A stretch of DNA of 64,000 nt from Actinobacillus suis ATCC 33415 (GTDB lineage: Bacteria; Pseudomonadota; Gammaproteobacteria; Enterobacterales; Pasteurellaceae): the NCBI RefSeq assembly GCF_000739435.1, contig NZ_CP009159.1:2046001-2110000 (forward strand). The letters are read 5' to 3'. The number at the start of each line of letters is the position of its first letter. The stretch's first letter is position 1. Both the position numbers and the translations under genes were made by a program. Shown here piece after piece: positions 45,451-55,358 of the stretch. Below the pieces are notes generated by a model. It worked only from the letters and a program-made list of their open reading frames with translations, ran no database searches and was not told the origin of the DNA.

Positions 45451-45493
45451 AATAAGACCAGTTAATTATAAAAATTAGCTGGTCTTATTTTTT
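45451..45493 (+). terminator. rho-independent terminator
   Basis: AATAAGACCAGTTAATT pairs with AATTAGCTGGTCTTATT with one internal mismatch, followed by TTTTT. It ends the lipoprotein gene. Confidence 0.85.
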
Positions 45494-45589
45494 ATACAAA
45501 AAGTTGCATAAATAAAATTATCTAATATAATTCGGATGTTTTGAAACGAAATTTAGATATTAAATATCGAAACTTCTCATGAGGAAAGT

Positions 45590-46351
45590 ATGTCAAAAAG
45601 AAATACGCAACAACGTCGCCACCTAATTGTAAAAATGGTACAAGAACAGGGAGAGGTGAGTGTTGAAACATTGGCAAGTTTCTTCGAAACGTCTGAAGTG
45701 ACGATTCGTAAGGATTTAACCGCTTTAGAAGAAAGCGGTTTGTTATTACGTCGCTATGGTGGAGCAGTAAAAATTCCATCAGAAATGATAGAAGATAGTA
45801 ACGAGCAACTTTCAAAACAAAAATTAGCGATTGCGAATGAAGCGGTAAAACATATTCGAGATCATAATCGGATTATCATTGACAGCGGCAGTACGACCGG
45901 AGCGATGGTAAAAGCCTTGTACCAGACGGGCTTAGTGATTATGACTAATTCATTAGCATTAGCAACCGAATTAACCATGCTTGATAATGAGCCTACGGTT
46001 TTGATGACCGGTGGTACTTGGGATACTCGTTCTGATTCATTCCAAGGTAAAGTTGCCGAGCAAGTACTACGTTCTTACGATTTTGACCAACTATTTATTG
46101 GTGCAGATGGTCTAGATTTAGCACGTGGTACCACAACATTTAATGAACTCGTAGGCTTAAGCCAAGTTATGGCGGAGGTTTCTCGAGAAGTTATCGTCTT
46201 AATTGAGTCTCAAAAGATGGGGCGTAAAATGCCAAATCTTGAGCTTGAGTGGAAAGGCGTGAATAAATTGATCACTGATGCCGATATTGATGAAGAAATT
46301 AAAAAGACCATCGAATCATATGGGATAGAAGTGATTGTGGCTCGTGATTAA
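45590..46351 (+). CDS. DeoR-family transcriptional regulator near glmS
   Basis: 253-residue DeoR-type repressor. The N-terminal winged HTH has QRRHLIVKMVQEQGEVSVETLASFFETSEVTIRKDLTALEESGLLLRRYGGA. The C-terminal sugar-phosphate sensor has IIDSGSTTGAMVKAL and LFIGADGLDLARGTTTFNE. It lies 122 bases upstream of glmS in the same direction. By linkage it may respond to amino sugar phosphates and control glmS, as proposed for GlmR-like DeoR proteins in other gammaproteobacteria; that is inference. GAGGAAAG precedes the ATG. Confidence 0.9.
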   Translation: MSKRNTQQRRHLIVKMVQEQGEVSVETLASFFETSEVTIRKDLTALEESGLLLRRYGGAVKIPSEMIEDSNEQLSKQKLAIANEAVKHIRDHNRIIIDSGSTTGAMVKALYQTGLVIMTNSLALATELTMLDNEPTVLMTGGTWDTRSDSFQGKVAEQVLRSYDFDQLFIGADGLDLARGTTTFNELVGLSQVMAEVSREVIVLIESQKMGRKMPNLELEWKGVNKLITDADIDEEIKKTIESYGIEVIVARD

Positions 46352-46357
46352 GCGAGC

Positions 46358-46447
46358 AAATAATAAACAGTGGCAATGATCGTATTTTAATGGAATTGGC
46401 ACATTAGAATCGTAATTTATTCGCTATTGCCCAGTTATTTATTATTT
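46358..46447 (+). other. long imperfect inverted repeat in the glmS leader
   Basis: AAATAATAAA (46358-46367) pairs with TTTATTATTT (46438-46447), GGCAAT (46372-46377) pairs with ATTGCC (46426-46431), and ATTTTAATG faces CATTAGAAT further in. The whole forms a ~90-base interrupted hairpin ending 14 bases before the glmS ribosome binding site (AGGAAAG). Confidence 0.5.
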
Positions 46448-46473
46448 TTTAACTTTAACATAGGAAAGACATT

Positions 46474-48294
46474 ATGTGCGGAATTGTAGGTGCAGTAGCA
46501 CAACGCGACGTAGCTAACATTTTAGTAGATGGTTTACACCGCTTAGAGTATCGTGGTTACGACTCTGCGGGTGTTGCAGTTCTAAACGAAGAACACAATA
46601 TGCAAATTGTTCGTCGTGTAGGTAAAGTAAAAGCATTAGATGATGCTATTTCTGCAAACCCATTAGTTGGTGGTACAGGTATTGCTCATACTCGCTGGGC
46701 AACTCATGGTGAACCATCTGAAACCAATGCTCACCCGCATCGCAGCGGTAAAATTGCAGTGGTACACAATGGTATCATTGAAAACTATGAAGAATTAAAA
46801 GCGGTTTTACAAGAGCGCGGTTATGTATTCCAGTCGCAAACTGACACTGAAGTAATTGCTCACTTAGCAGAGTGGGAGCTCCGCACATCAAGTTCTTTAT
46901 TAGAAGCGGTTCAAAAAACAGTCGTTCAATTACGTGGTGCATACGGTACAGTAGTAATGAATCAAGATGATCCATCTCGTTTAATCGTTGCGCGTTCTGG
47001 CAGCCCATTAGTTATCGGTTATGGTGTTGGCGAAAACTTCTTAGCATCAGACCCATTAGCATTATTAAGCGTAACTCGTCGTTTTGCTTACCTTGAAGAA
47101 GGTGATGTAGCGGAAATTACTCGTCACACTGTAGATATCTATAGCCGTGACGGTCAAAAAGTTGAACGTGAAATTCACGAAGGTAACTTCGAAGCAGATG
47201 CTGCAGACAAAGGCCCATACCGTCACTATATGCAGAAAGAAATTTTCGAACAACCGGTAGCGATCATGAATACCTTAGACGGTCGTATCGAAAATGGTAA
47301 AGTGAAAATCGATGCAATTGCACCAAATGCAGCAGATATTTTAACTAAAGTTGAACACGTACAAATTGTTGCATGTGGTACATCTTACAATGCGGGTATG
47401 GTAGCTCGTTATTGGCTTGAATCATTAGCTGGCGTTGCATGTGATGTAGAGATTGCTTCTGAGTTCCGTTATCGCAAATTTGTGACCCGTCCTAATAGTT
47501 TATTAGTAACTATTTCACAATCAGGTGAAACGGCTGATACGTTAGCGGCATTACGTTTAGCTAAAGAAGCTGGGTTTATGAGCGCAATGACAGTTTGTAA
47601 TGTAGCAACTTCATCGCTTGTTCGTGAGTCTGATTTTGCATTTATGACAAAAGCTGGCGTAGAGGTAGGTGTTGCTTCAACTAAGGCATTTACTACTCAG
47701 CTTACATGTTTGTTATTATTAACAGCTGCTTTAGGTCGTTTAAAAGGTAATTTAACTGCATCACAGGAAGCAGATATTGTTCATGCATTACAGCGTTTAC
47801 CTGCACAGATTGAGAGTGCATTAACGCATGAGAAAGAAATCGAACAACTTTCAGAAGATTTTGCAGATAAACATCATAGTTTATTCTTAGGGCGTGGAGA
47901 GTTTTATCCAATTGCAATGGAATCTGCATTAAAATTAAAAGAGATTTCATACATTCACGCAGAAGCTTATGCAGCAGGTGAGTTGAAACACGGTCCATTA
48001 GCATTAATTGATAGTGAAATGCCAGTTGTGGTTGTGGCACCAGAAAATGAATTACTTGAAAAAGTAAAATCAAATATTGAAGAAGTACGTGCTCGTGGTG
48101 GTCAGTTATTTATTTTTGCTGATCATGATGCAGGGTTAGGGTATAAAACGGTAGTGTTCCCTAAAGTAGATGAAGTAACTGCACCTATCTTTTACACCGT
48201 ACCGTTACAATTACTTTCTTATCATGTTGCGCTAATCAAAGGTACTGACGTTGATCAACCTCGTAACCTTGCGAAGTCTGTAACAGTAGAATAA
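46474..48294 (+). CDS. glmS: glutamine-fructose-6-phosphate aminotransferase
   Basis: 606-residue GlmS, making glucosamine 6-phosphate from fructose 6-phosphate and glutamine, the first step to UDP-GlcNAc for cell wall and LPS. The N-terminal glutaminase starts [13 protein letters not shown]; the Cys after Met is the nucleophile, with [17 protein letters not shown] following. Two SIS domains hold the sugar: [18 protein letters not shown] and [29 protein letters not shown]. The C terminus [11 protein letters not shown] is typical. A hairpin terminator follows. Confidence 0.98.
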   Translation: MCGIVGAVAQRDVANILVDGLHRLEYRGYDSAGVAVLNEEHNMQIVRRVGKVKALDDAISANPLVGGTGIAHTRWATHGEPSETNAHPHRSGKIAVVHNGIIENYEELKAVLQERGYVFQSQTDTEVIAHLAEWELRTSSSLLEAVQKTVVQLRGAYGTVVMNQDDPSRLIVARSGSPLVIGYGVGENFLASDPLALLSVTRRFAYLEEGDVAEITRHTVDIYSRDGQKVEREIHEGNFEADAADKGPYRHYMQKEIFEQPVAIMNTLDGRIENGKVKIDAIAPNAADILTKVEHVQIVACGTSYNAGMVARYWLESLAGVACDVEIASEFRYRKFVTRPNSLLVTISQSGETADTLAALRLAKEAGFMSAMTVCNVATSSLVRESDFAFMTKAGVEVGVASTKAFTTQLTCLLLLTAALGRLKGNLTASQEADIVHALQRLPAQIESALTHEKEIEQLSEDFADKHHSLFLGRGEFYPIAMESALKLKEISYIHAEAYAAGELKHGPLALIDSEMPVVVVAPENELLEKVKSNIEEVRARGGQLFIFADHDAGLGYKTVVFPKVDEVTAPIFYTVPLQLLSYHVALIKGTDVDQPRNLAKSVTVE

Positions 48295-48311
48295 TTGATC
48301 TAAATATAGAG

Positions 48312-48348
48312 AAAAGCCGGAGATTTGATTAATCTCCGGCTTTTTTTT
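48312..48348 (+). terminator. rho-independent terminator of glmS
   Basis: Stem AAAAGCCGGAGATT / AATCTCCGGCTTTT followed by T residues. Confidence 0.94.
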
Positions 48349-48395
48349 ATTCACAAGCGGTATAATTTCAACAATATTTTGCAAAGGGGAACAGT

Positions 48396-50261
48396 ATGCA
48401 GAATTTTGTTAATCATTTACCTGCTTTTTTGCAATATCCATTGTTTTGGGTGTTGGCATTGCTTGCGATTGCTGTCGGCTTATTTATTCAAAATAAATTG
48501 CGAATGGATATTGTCGCTTTGTTGGTAATGTTGGGCTTTGGGTTAACGGGCATATTAACTACACAAGAAATTTTTGCCGGTTTGAGTGACCCGAATATTG
48601 TCTTACTGGCTTTGTTATATGTGGTGGGAGAAGCTCTGGCTCGTACGGGGGTGGCGTATCATATTAGCGATTGGTTGATGCGGGTGGCGGGTTCTAGCGA
48701 AACCAAAGTGTTGGCCTTGATGATGTTATCAATCGGGTTGTTGGGCGCATTTATGAGTTCGACCGGCATTGTTGCTATTTTTATTCCTGTAGCATTGGCG
48801 ATTTGTGCCGGTATGAATATTTCTCCTAGGCGGATGATGATGCCGCTCAGTATTGCCGGCTTGATTAGCGGTATGATGACTTTAATTGCTACTGCACCTA
48901 ACTTAGTCACGCATGCGGAATTAGTTAAAGCCGGCTACCAAGGGTTTGGCTTTTTTAGCTTTACACCGATTGGTTTGGTTGTTCTGCTGTTAGGTATTCT
49001 ATATATGCTCATTGCTCGCCGTTGGTTGGATAATGGCGATGTGCAAGTGTTAGCTAAAGACGATAACAGTATGTCGCATTTGATTGAACAGTATCAATTG
49101 CATGGGCGTGCCAAGATGGTGATTTTGCAAGAAGATTCACCGTTTATCGGCAAAACTATGGACGAACTAAAATTACGTTCGTTATATCGAATGAATGTGA
49201 TTGCTATCCAGCGCTATAAAAATTTCCGTTCACAAATTATGGCGGCGTTCGGTAACGATCAATTGCAAGCGAAAGATATTTTACTGATGGATATTAGCAT
49301 TGATGAAGAATCTTTTGCGATGTTATGTGAGGAATGCAAATTACAGCGTATTGAACTAAAAGGCGAATATTTTTCTACACACGCTAAATCGGTCGGCATG
49401 GCGGAATTTGCGGTGATGCCGGAAACGGAAAGTATCGGAAAAACAGTACAACAGCTAAATTTTCGCTCGACTTACGGTTTAAGTGTGGTGGGGATTAAAC
49501 GAGAAGATCGCATTCTACAAGAAAATCTACTCACCGAATCGGTGAAAGCCGGTGATGTGCTGTTAGTCATGGGCGTTTGGCAAAAAATCATTACGCTTGA
49601 AAAATACGATAAAGATTTATTTTTACTCGGTATGCCGAAAGAAGGAAAACAAATCGCACTGGCGACAAGCCAAGCGCCTTATGCATTATTTTCCGTTGGG
49701 TTAATGGTGATACTAATGATCAGCGGCTGGGTACCGAATGTGCTTGCTGCTTTGATTTGTTGCTTGTTACTCGGTAAGTTTCGTTGTATTGATATGAAAA
49801 GTGCTTATGACTCCATTCATATTCCGAGTCTGTTATTAATTGTCGGTATGATGCCGTTTTCGACCGCAATGCAAAAAACGGGTGGTGTATCGTTAATTGT
49901 GGAAGAGTTTTTAGCGCTTACCGGCGGGGAAAGTACGCATTATAGCTTGGTGTTATGCGGTTTATTTGTGCTTACTGCATTAGTTGGGCTGTTTATTTCG
50001 AATACGGCAACCGCAATCTTAATGGCACCGATAGCAATTGAAGTGGCGAAACAATTAGGCTATTCACCGATTGCATTTGTGATGGTGATTACGATTGCAT
50101 CCTCGGCGGCATTTATGACGCCTATTTCTTCGCCGGTCAACACCATGGTGATTGCGCCCGCCGGTTATCGCTTTATCGATTTTGTGAAAGTCGGCGTACC
50201 GTTCACATTATTAGTAATGGGCGTAACGATATGGTTAGTTACGTTATTATTTCCGTTGTAG
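48396..50261 (+). CDS. SLC13-type (DASS family) transporter with TrkA-C domains
   Basis: 621-residue membrane transporter of the ArsB/CitT superfamily. The N-terminal membrane half has ALLYVVGEALARTG, AFMSSTGIVAIFIPVALAICA and LIATAPNLVTHAELVKAGY. Two TrkA-C (RCK_C) regulatory domains fill residues ~205-395. The C-terminal membrane half has ISNTATAILMAPIAIEVAKQLGY and SSAAFMTPISSPVNTMVIAPAGYRF. Relatives carry sulfate, dicarboxylates or other anions; the substrate here is unknown. It lies after the glmS terminator; a terminator separates it from a close paralogue downstream. Confidence 0.88.
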   Translation: MQNFVNHLPAFLQYPLFWVLALLAIAVGLFIQNKLRMDIVALLVMLGFGLTGILTTQEIFAGLSDPNIVLLALLYVVGEALARTGVAYHISDWLMRVAGSSETKVLALMMLSIGLLGAFMSSTGIVAIFIPVALAICAGMNISPRRMMMPLSIAGLISGMMTLIATAPNLVTHAELVKAGYQGFGFFSFTPIGLVVLLLGILYMLIARRWLDNGDVQVLAKDDNSMSHLIEQYQLHGRAKMVILQEDSPFIGKTMDELKLRSLYRMNVIAIQRYKNFRSQIMAAFGNDQLQAKDILLMDISIDEESFAMLCEECKLQRIELKGEYFSTHAKSVGMAEFAVMPETESIGKTVQQLNFRSTYGLSVVGIKREDRILQENLLTESVKAGDVLLVMGVWQKIITLEKYDKDLFLLGMPKEGKQIALATSQAPYALFSVGLMVILMISGWVPNVLAALICCLLLGKFRCIDMKSAYDSIHIPSLLLIVGMMPFSTAMQKTGGVSLIVEEFLALTGGESTHYSLVLCGLFVLTALVGLFISNTATAILMAPIAIEVAKQLGYSPIAFVMVITIASSAAFMTPISSPVNTMVIAPAGYRFIDFVKVGVPFTLLVMGVTIWLVTLLFPL

Positions 50262-50277
50262 TTTGCGTCCATTAGCT

Positions 50278-50315
50278 AAAAAGCCTGTGATTTTTATGAT
50301 CACAGGCTTTTTTTA
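50278..50315 (+). terminator. rho-independent terminator
   Basis: Stem AAAAAGCCTGTGAT / ATCACAGGCTTTTT followed by T residues, between the two SLC13-type genes. Confidence 0.93.
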
Positions 50316-50365
50316 GTAACATGAAGCGGTATAATTCGGCGGATTTTTTACAATAAGAGAGAATT

Positions 50366-51712
50366 ATGCAAACGATCATCAATTATTTACCTTCCTTTAT
50401 GCAACTTCCCTTGTTTTGGGTATTAGCGATTCTGGCTGTTGCGGTCGTGCTATTTATTCAAAATAAATTGCGTATGGACGTCATCGCACTCATGGTGCTA
50501 TTGGCATTTAGTTTAAGCGGTATTTTAACCACCAAAGAAGCGTTAGCCGGATTTGGTGATCCAAACGTGATTTTACTTGCACTACTTTATATCATTGGTG
50601 ATGCGCTTGTTCGAACCGGTGTGGCGAATCAAATGAGTGATTGGTTACTACGTGTAGCGGGAGCGAGTGAAGCTAAAGTGATTGCTTTGCTGATGTTATC
50701 GATCGGTACGCTCGGTGCATTTATGAGTTCGACCGGTATTGTGGCAATTTTTATTCCGGTGACTTTAGCAATTTGTGCCAGCCTCAATATTTCTCCTCGT
50801 CGTTTAATGATGCCGCTTGCCGTTGCCGGTTTAATCAGCGGTATGATGACCTTAATCGCGACAGCCCCTAATTTAGTGACACACGCTGAATTGGTTAAGG
50901 CCGGTTATGAAGGATTTCATTTCTTTAGCTTTACCCCGATTGGTGCCTTAGTTTTAGTACTTGGTATTTTATATATGTTGGCGGTACGTCGTTGGTTAGA
51001 TGATGGTAGTGTGCCGGTGGTGGCAAGTAACGAAGATTCAATGGCGCATTTGATTGAAGAATATAAGTTAAATGGTCGTGCCAAAATGGTAGTGTTAAGC
51101 GAAAATTCACACTTTATTGGTAAAACTATTGATGAACTGAATCTGCGTTCGGTTTACCAGCTTAATATTATCGCAATTCAACGTTATAAGAATTTCCGTC
51201 ATATTACTTTAGCCGCATTTGGTAAAGACCAATTACAAAAGAAAGATATTCTATTGATGGATATCGGGGTTGATGAGGCTCGCTTTGTACAACTTTGCGA
51301 AGAATTCGGTATGCAGCCGATTGAGTTGAAAGGCGAATATTTTTCGACTCAATCTAAGTCAGTCGGCATGGCGGAGCTAGGTGTAATGCCGGAAACCGAA
51401 ACCATCGGGCAAACCGTTGATGCGTTAAATTTCCGCTCTAACTTCGGTTTAAGTGTGGTGGGTATCAAACGAGAAGGACAGATTTTACAAAATAATTTGC
51501 TGACTGAAACGGTCAAATCCGGTGATATTTTGCTAGTGATGGTGGTGGCGATTGCCTCTTCCGCTGCGTTTATGACGCCAATCTCGCCGGTCAACTCGAT
51601 GGTGGTTTCGCTCGGTAATTATCGATTTAGCGATTTTCTTAAAGTCGGCTTGCCTTTTACGGTGATTACGATGTTAGTAACTGCTTTCTTGGTGCCGATT
51701 CTTTTCCCTTAA
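50366..51712 (+). pseudogene. SLC13-type transporter paralogue with in-frame internal deletion
   Basis: 448-residue open frame, closely similar to the 621-residue transporter just upstream for its first ~390 residues (same N-terminal membrane half and both TrkA-C domains). At ...SGDILLVM it jumps directly to VVAIASSAAFMTPIS, losing about 171 residues that hold most of the second membrane half, including the ISNTATAIL motif. The conserved TPISSPVN is also one residue short (TPISPVN). The junction lies at about 51536-51545 at a GTGATG word present at both matching points of the intact copy, suggesting deletion between short repeats. Reading frame is kept, but transport is unlikely. Confidence 0.8.
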
Positions 51713-51721
51713 TGTAAGCTT

Positions 51722-51777
51722 AAGCGGTCGATTTTGTCTATTTTTTTGCAAATTTAATGTCAAAGTTGACCGCTTGT
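51722..51777. terminator. facing uptake-sequence pair after the truncated transporter gene
   Basis: AAGCGGTCGATTTTG faces CAAAGTTGACCGCTTGT ending at 51777. The arms are imperfect; loop AT-rich. Confidence 0.5.
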
Positions 51778-51918
51778 ATAAAGTTGTACACAAAAATCCT
51801 TAAATGATTATTTCTTTTTTTGTAATAGTCTATTAACTATAATCTATCTTATCATCAATAATTATTTCTCTATAATACGTTTCCGACACAAAAGAGAAGG
51901 GACGATATTCGAGGAATA

Positions 51919-52380
51919 ATGAGATTAACTTTTAAACATATTTTTTTATCACTTTTTTTAGGCATTGCCTTAAGTATTACAGCCAGCTTACCCGTGATTT
52001 CTAATGTTGAAGCGAAACAAGAACAACAAGAGAAAGTTATCGAGGTATATGAAGAATTAAATAACGCATTGATTAACCCGAATTTTGCCAAGTTACAAAG
52101 TTTATTAGCGGATGATTTTGAATTGGTTACTTCGAAAAACGATACGATGACAAAGCAAGAATGGATTAAGAATATCCAAAAAGGCGGGATGAAGTACGGT
52201 GCGATTCAAGAATCTAAAATTAAGTCAAAGGGTTATGACGAATTATTAGTTACTGCTCGTGTGTTTGGCGATATGTGGGATCAAACAGGCAGTTGGAATG
52301 TCAAATTTGATATTGATACTAAACAAAACGGCGATAAGGTACAGATTACAAAAATCATTGTAACGCCTGTTAAAGCATAA
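51919..52380 (+). CDS. secreted NTF2-like protein, unknown function
   Basis: 153-residue protein with a signal peptide (HIFLSLFLGIALSITASLPVISNVEA, cleavage near residue 32). The mature part has the NTF2/DUF4440 pattern: VIEVYEELNNALINPNFAKLQSLLADDFELVTSKNDTMTKQEWIKNI and a closing beta strand. Related folds bind small ligands or act as accessory domains; no specific role can be given. AGGAAT precedes the ATG. Flanked by uptake-sequence hairpins on both sides. Confidence 0.75.
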   Translation: MRLTFKHIFLSLFLGIALSITASLPVISNVEAKQEQQEKVIEVYEELNNALINPNFAKLQSLLADDFELVTSKNDTMTKQEWIKNIQKGGMKYGAIQESKIKSKGYDELLVTARVFGDMWDQTGSWNVKFDIDTKQNGDKVQITKIIVTPVKA

Positions 52381-52409
52381 GCTTGCCGTGTAAGAACAGT
52401 GTTCACCTT

Positions 52410-52450
52410 AGCGGTCGGAAATTGCAAATTTTTTGCAAAATTCGACCGCT
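52410..52450. terminator. facing uptake-sequence pair between convergent genes
   Basis: AGCGGTCGGAAATTGC (52410) faces GCAAAATTCGACCGCT (ending 52450), with T-rich DNA after it. It lies between the NTF2-like gene and the LysR gene, which converge. Confidence 0.65.
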
Positions 52451-52460
52451 TTTTTTATGG

Positions 52461-53360
52461 TTAGCTATAGCGTCTTTGCATAATTTCGGTAAGCAGATCA
52501 AACACTTTTAACACCCGAGGCGATGTAATTTGTTGATAAGGGCGATATAAATAGAGTTGCCATTTTTCAAATTGTTGCTCCGGAAAAAGTTGTATCAGTT
52601 GCCCATTTTCCAGATAAGGTTTACAAACCGTATTACCGATATGCGCAACGGTTCTGCCGGCAAGTACGGCTTGTAATTCACAATACAGATCGGTTGTGAT
52701 AAAGCCCAATTTTTGTGGCACAAGAACGGTATGCTCATCAAGATAAATTTCCCACGGCTGACCGGTTGTTGCGTTAATTAGACTGCTAAAAGGGAAATTT
52801 TTGCGTAAATCATCCAGATCTTTTGGGATACCCCAGCGGGCAATAAAATCGGGTGAGGCAACAAAAATATCGTGCATTTCTGCCAACGGACGCACGATAA
52901 AATTCGGATCCGGCTCTTTACCGGCACGGATACCGATATCTATTCGATGTTTGACATTATCTAAGCGTGCGGCATCGACTCGCCAATCAATAATTAAATC
53001 CGGATAAGGCTTAAGAGCCTGTAGCAGTTCAAATAAAATTTGTTCTTGGTCTCGTAATTTCGGAAGCGTAATTCGTACCGTACCAGCCATTTCATCTTGT
53101 TGTTTTTTGCCTAAATTGAATACACGTTCACTCTCGGTTAACAGTTGTTTTGCGTGTAATAGAAATTCTTCACCGAAATCCGTTAAGGTAATATTGCGAG
53201 TGGTGCGCTTAAATAGTTGTTCGCCTAATTCACTTTCCAGCGCATTGATAACTCGAGTGATAACAGGCGGTGAAATAGCTAATTGGTTTGCCGCTTCTCG
53301 GAAATTTAATGTTTGTGCCGCAGTGCAAAAGTATTTCAACGCATCAAGTTTATTTAACAT
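52461..53360 (-). CDS. LysR-family transcriptional regulator
   Basis: 299-residue LysR-type regulator. The N-terminal winged HTH has LDALKYFCTAAQTLNFREAANQLAISPPVITRVINALESELGEQLFKRTTRNITLT, followed by the usual substrate-binding domain (IDIGIRAGKEPDPNFIVRPLAEMHDIFVASPDF). It is divergent from the nickel importer cbiKLMQO across a 223-base gap, so it might control that operon or itself; there is no direct evidence. The gap holds no motif I recognise. Confidence 0.88.
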   Translation of the reverse strand: MLNKLDALKYFCTAAQTLNFREAANQLAISPPVITRVINALESELGEQLFKRTTRNITLTDFGEEFLLHAKQLLTESERVFNLGKKQQDEMAGTVRITLPKLRDQEQILFELLQALKPYPDLIIDWRVDAARLDNVKHRIDIGIRAGKEPDPNFIVRPLAEMHDIFVASPDFIARWGIPKDLDDLRKNFPFSSLINATTGQPWEIYLDEHTVLVPQKLGFITTDLYCELQAVLAGRTVAHIGNTVCKPYLENGQLIQLFPEQQFEKWQLYLYRPYQQITSPRVLKVFDLLTEIMQRRYS

Positions 53361-53583
53361 ATGATTTTGCCATCAGAAATGGTTGGAAGAACGATTGTAT
53401 AAAAATGCCGAGGATTTGAACATAGAAAGTTAGCTACTCACTCATTTTGTGATTTATTTTATATTCTAAAATATTTTGCATAGTTGTAATTAGTTTTATT
53501 TATTTGAGCAATAAGTAAAACTTTTTTATAATTAAAAGCCAAGTTTGGTGATATTTAAAGAAAATTTTTAAGGAGAATCTTGT

Positions 53584-54270
53584 ATGTCATTCAAAAGTGG
53601 GGCGTTAGGACTTGTTTCACTCCTTTCGATTTCAATCGCACAAGCTCACAACGTATGGTTAGAACCAACCAAAAATACGAATGAATATGTTGTGAAGTTT
53701 GGTCATGAAACCACAGAACCCTATCCTGAAACAAAACTCCAATCTGTCCAATTACTACAAAAGAATGGTGTTCTCTCTTCCATAAAACCTCAATTTAATC
53801 AAGGTGAAGCCTATTTTAATGCCGGTCGTCATTCCATGGTATTTTTGGAATTTAATAACGGTGTTTGGTCGAAATTACCAAGCGGTAAATATGTTGAGAA
53901 AACCAAAGCACAAGAACCTACAGCGGTACTCAGTTTAAATCCAATAAAACTTGGTAAAGCGATTCTGGTGTGGAATGCCGATTCATTTAAATCTCATTCA
54001 TTGGAATACGAGCTTGTTCCGCTTTCAAAACCGGTTGCGGGCGAAACGATGGATATTTTGGTATTACATTATGGTAAACCGGTATCCGGTATTAAGGTTG
54101 GATTAGGAGAGGATAAACCTTTTAATCTGACAAATGAAAAAGGGATAGCTCAATTTACGCCGGTAGCCGGTTATAACAAAGTTTGGGCTGAGTTTGAAGA
54201 AAAGGGTGTTGTTCATCCGGATTATACGGAACGAACAATCGAATACATGCTGACATTTGAAGTAAAATGA
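53584..54270 (+). CDS. cbiK: nickel/cobalt importer-associated periplasmic protein CbiK (DUF4198)
   Basis: 228-residue DUF4198 protein. A signal peptide (SGALGLVSLLSISIAQA) leaves a mature N terminus HNVWLEPTKN, the conserved start of this family and a plausible metal ligand. It corresponds to the gene called cbiK in the A. pleuropneumoniae urease region, thought to be a periplasmic metal-binding partner of the Cbi/Nik importer. It is not the cobaltochelatase also called CbiK. It starts the cbiKLMQO operon after AAGGAGAAT; the stop overlaps cbiL (ATGA). Confidence 0.85.
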   Translation: MSFKSGALGLVSLLSISIAQAHNVWLEPTKNTNEYVVKFGHETTEPYPETKLQSVQLLQKNGVLSSIKPQFNQGEAYFNAGRHSMVFLEFNNGVWSKLPSGKYVEKTKAQEPTAVLSLNPIKLGKAILVWNADSFKSHSLEYELVPLSKPVAGETMDILVLHYGKPVSGIKVGLGEDKPFNLTNEKGIAQFTPVAGYNKVWAEFEEKGVVHPDYTERTIEYMLTFEVK

Positions 54271-54749
54271 TGAGATTAAAATATTTATTAGTAATACTAT
54301 TTGCATTGACCTCTTTAGGTGTTTCAGCGCATAGCCTACATTTATTTGCGCTTTATGACGGACATGAGATTTCGGGTAAATCATTTTATTCCGATCAATC
54401 GCCAGCTGCCGAAACTTATTTGGAAGTTTTTAGATTGGGAAAAGATGGAAGCGAGACTGTACCGATTGCTACAGCAAAAACGGATGTTTATGGCAGTTTT
54501 TCTATTCCAATTTCCGGTGATGGTCCGTTTAAAGTAGTAGTTGAAGGTGCGGAAGGGCATCGTGCTGAGGGGATTGCGGATAATGTGATTAAACGCACTT
54601 TAGGGCGAGCCGAATTCGAAGTGTTACGAGAAGATATTCAGAAGTTAAAACACAAAATCTACCTGCATGATCTTATCGGCGGTATTGGTTATATCTTCGG
54701 ATTATTTGGTATTGTTACGTTATTAAAATCGAGAAAGGACAAAAGCTAA
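54267..54749 (+). CDS. cbiL: nickel/cobalt importer component CbiL (NikL-type)
   Basis: 160-residue protein. A signal peptide (YLLVILFALTSLGVSA) is followed by HSLHLFALYDGHEISGKSFYSD, a carboxypeptidase-regulatory-like beta domain, and a C-terminal membrane anchor (IGGIGYIFGLFGIVTLL). NikL/CbiL subunits help the CbiM core in nickel ECF importers. The ATG overlaps the cbiK stop; a second ATG three bases on is possible. Directly abuts cbiM. Confidence 0.85.
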   Translation: MMRLKYLLVILFALTSLGVSAHSLHLFALYDGHEISGKSFYSDQSPAAETYLEVFRLGKDGSETVPIATAKTDVYGSFSIPISGDGPFKVVVEGAEGHRAEGIADNVIKRTLGRAEFEVLREDIQKLKHKIYLHDLIGGIGYIFGLFGIVTLLKSRKDKS

Positions 54750-55358
54750 GTGCATTTATCAGAAGGCGTTTTACATGCTCCAACACTACTTGTCGGTGCC
54801 GTTGTTGCGACTGTTGGGGTGACTATTGGCTTACGTAAACTCGATTATAGTCGTTTAACGTTAACGGCATTGTTTGCATCTGCATTTTTTGTTGCAGGAA
54901 CCATTCATGTACCCGTCGGCATTGGTAGCGTGCATTTAATTTTAAATGGGATGGCAGGGCTGTTTTTAGGTTGGGCTGTGTTTCCCGCTTTCTTTGTCGC
55001 ATTAGTGTTACAGACGTTATTATTTTCATTAGGCGGTTTTTCTGTTCTGGGCGTAAATTTATGCGTCATGGCTCTACCAGCGTTACTTGTACATTATATG
55101 TTTCGCCGACCACTTGCGGTAAATCTTTCTCGCCGACAATTAATGTTGTCCGGTATTGGTGCTGGTGTAATTGGTGTTGGAGGTGCAATTTTACTTGCTT
55201 CGACGGTATTGGCGTTTGATGGCGGTAAGAATTATGCGGATTTAATTGGCTTATTGATCGTCTCACATTTACCAATATTTTTAGTCGATAGTATCGTGAG
55301 TGTCGGCACATTATTTACGTTGGCAAAAATGTATCCTAACGCACTACAAGAAACATAA
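54750..55358 (+). CDS. cbiM: nickel/cobalt ECF importer substrate-binding membrane subunit CbiM
   Basis: 202-residue polytopic membrane protein. It begins MHLSEGVLHAPTLLVGAV; in this family the N-terminal Met-His chelates the metal ion, so the GTG start right after the cbiL stop (TAA-GTG) is functionally forced. VPVGIGSVHLILNGMAGLFLGW is the second family signature. It captures Ni2+ (or Co2+) for the energy-coupling module CbiQ/CbiO. Given the urease genes next to it, nickel is the likely ion. Confidence 0.93.
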   Translation: MHLSEGVLHAPTLLVGAVVATVGVTIGLRKLDYSRLTLTALFASAFFVAGTIHVPVGIGSVHLILNGMAGLFLGWAVFPAFFVALVLQTLLFSLGGFSVLGVNLCVMALPALLVHYMFRRPLAVNLSRRQLMLSGIGAGVIGVGGAILLASTVLAFDGGKNYADLIGLLIVSHLPIFLVDSIVSVGTLFTLAKMYPNALQET

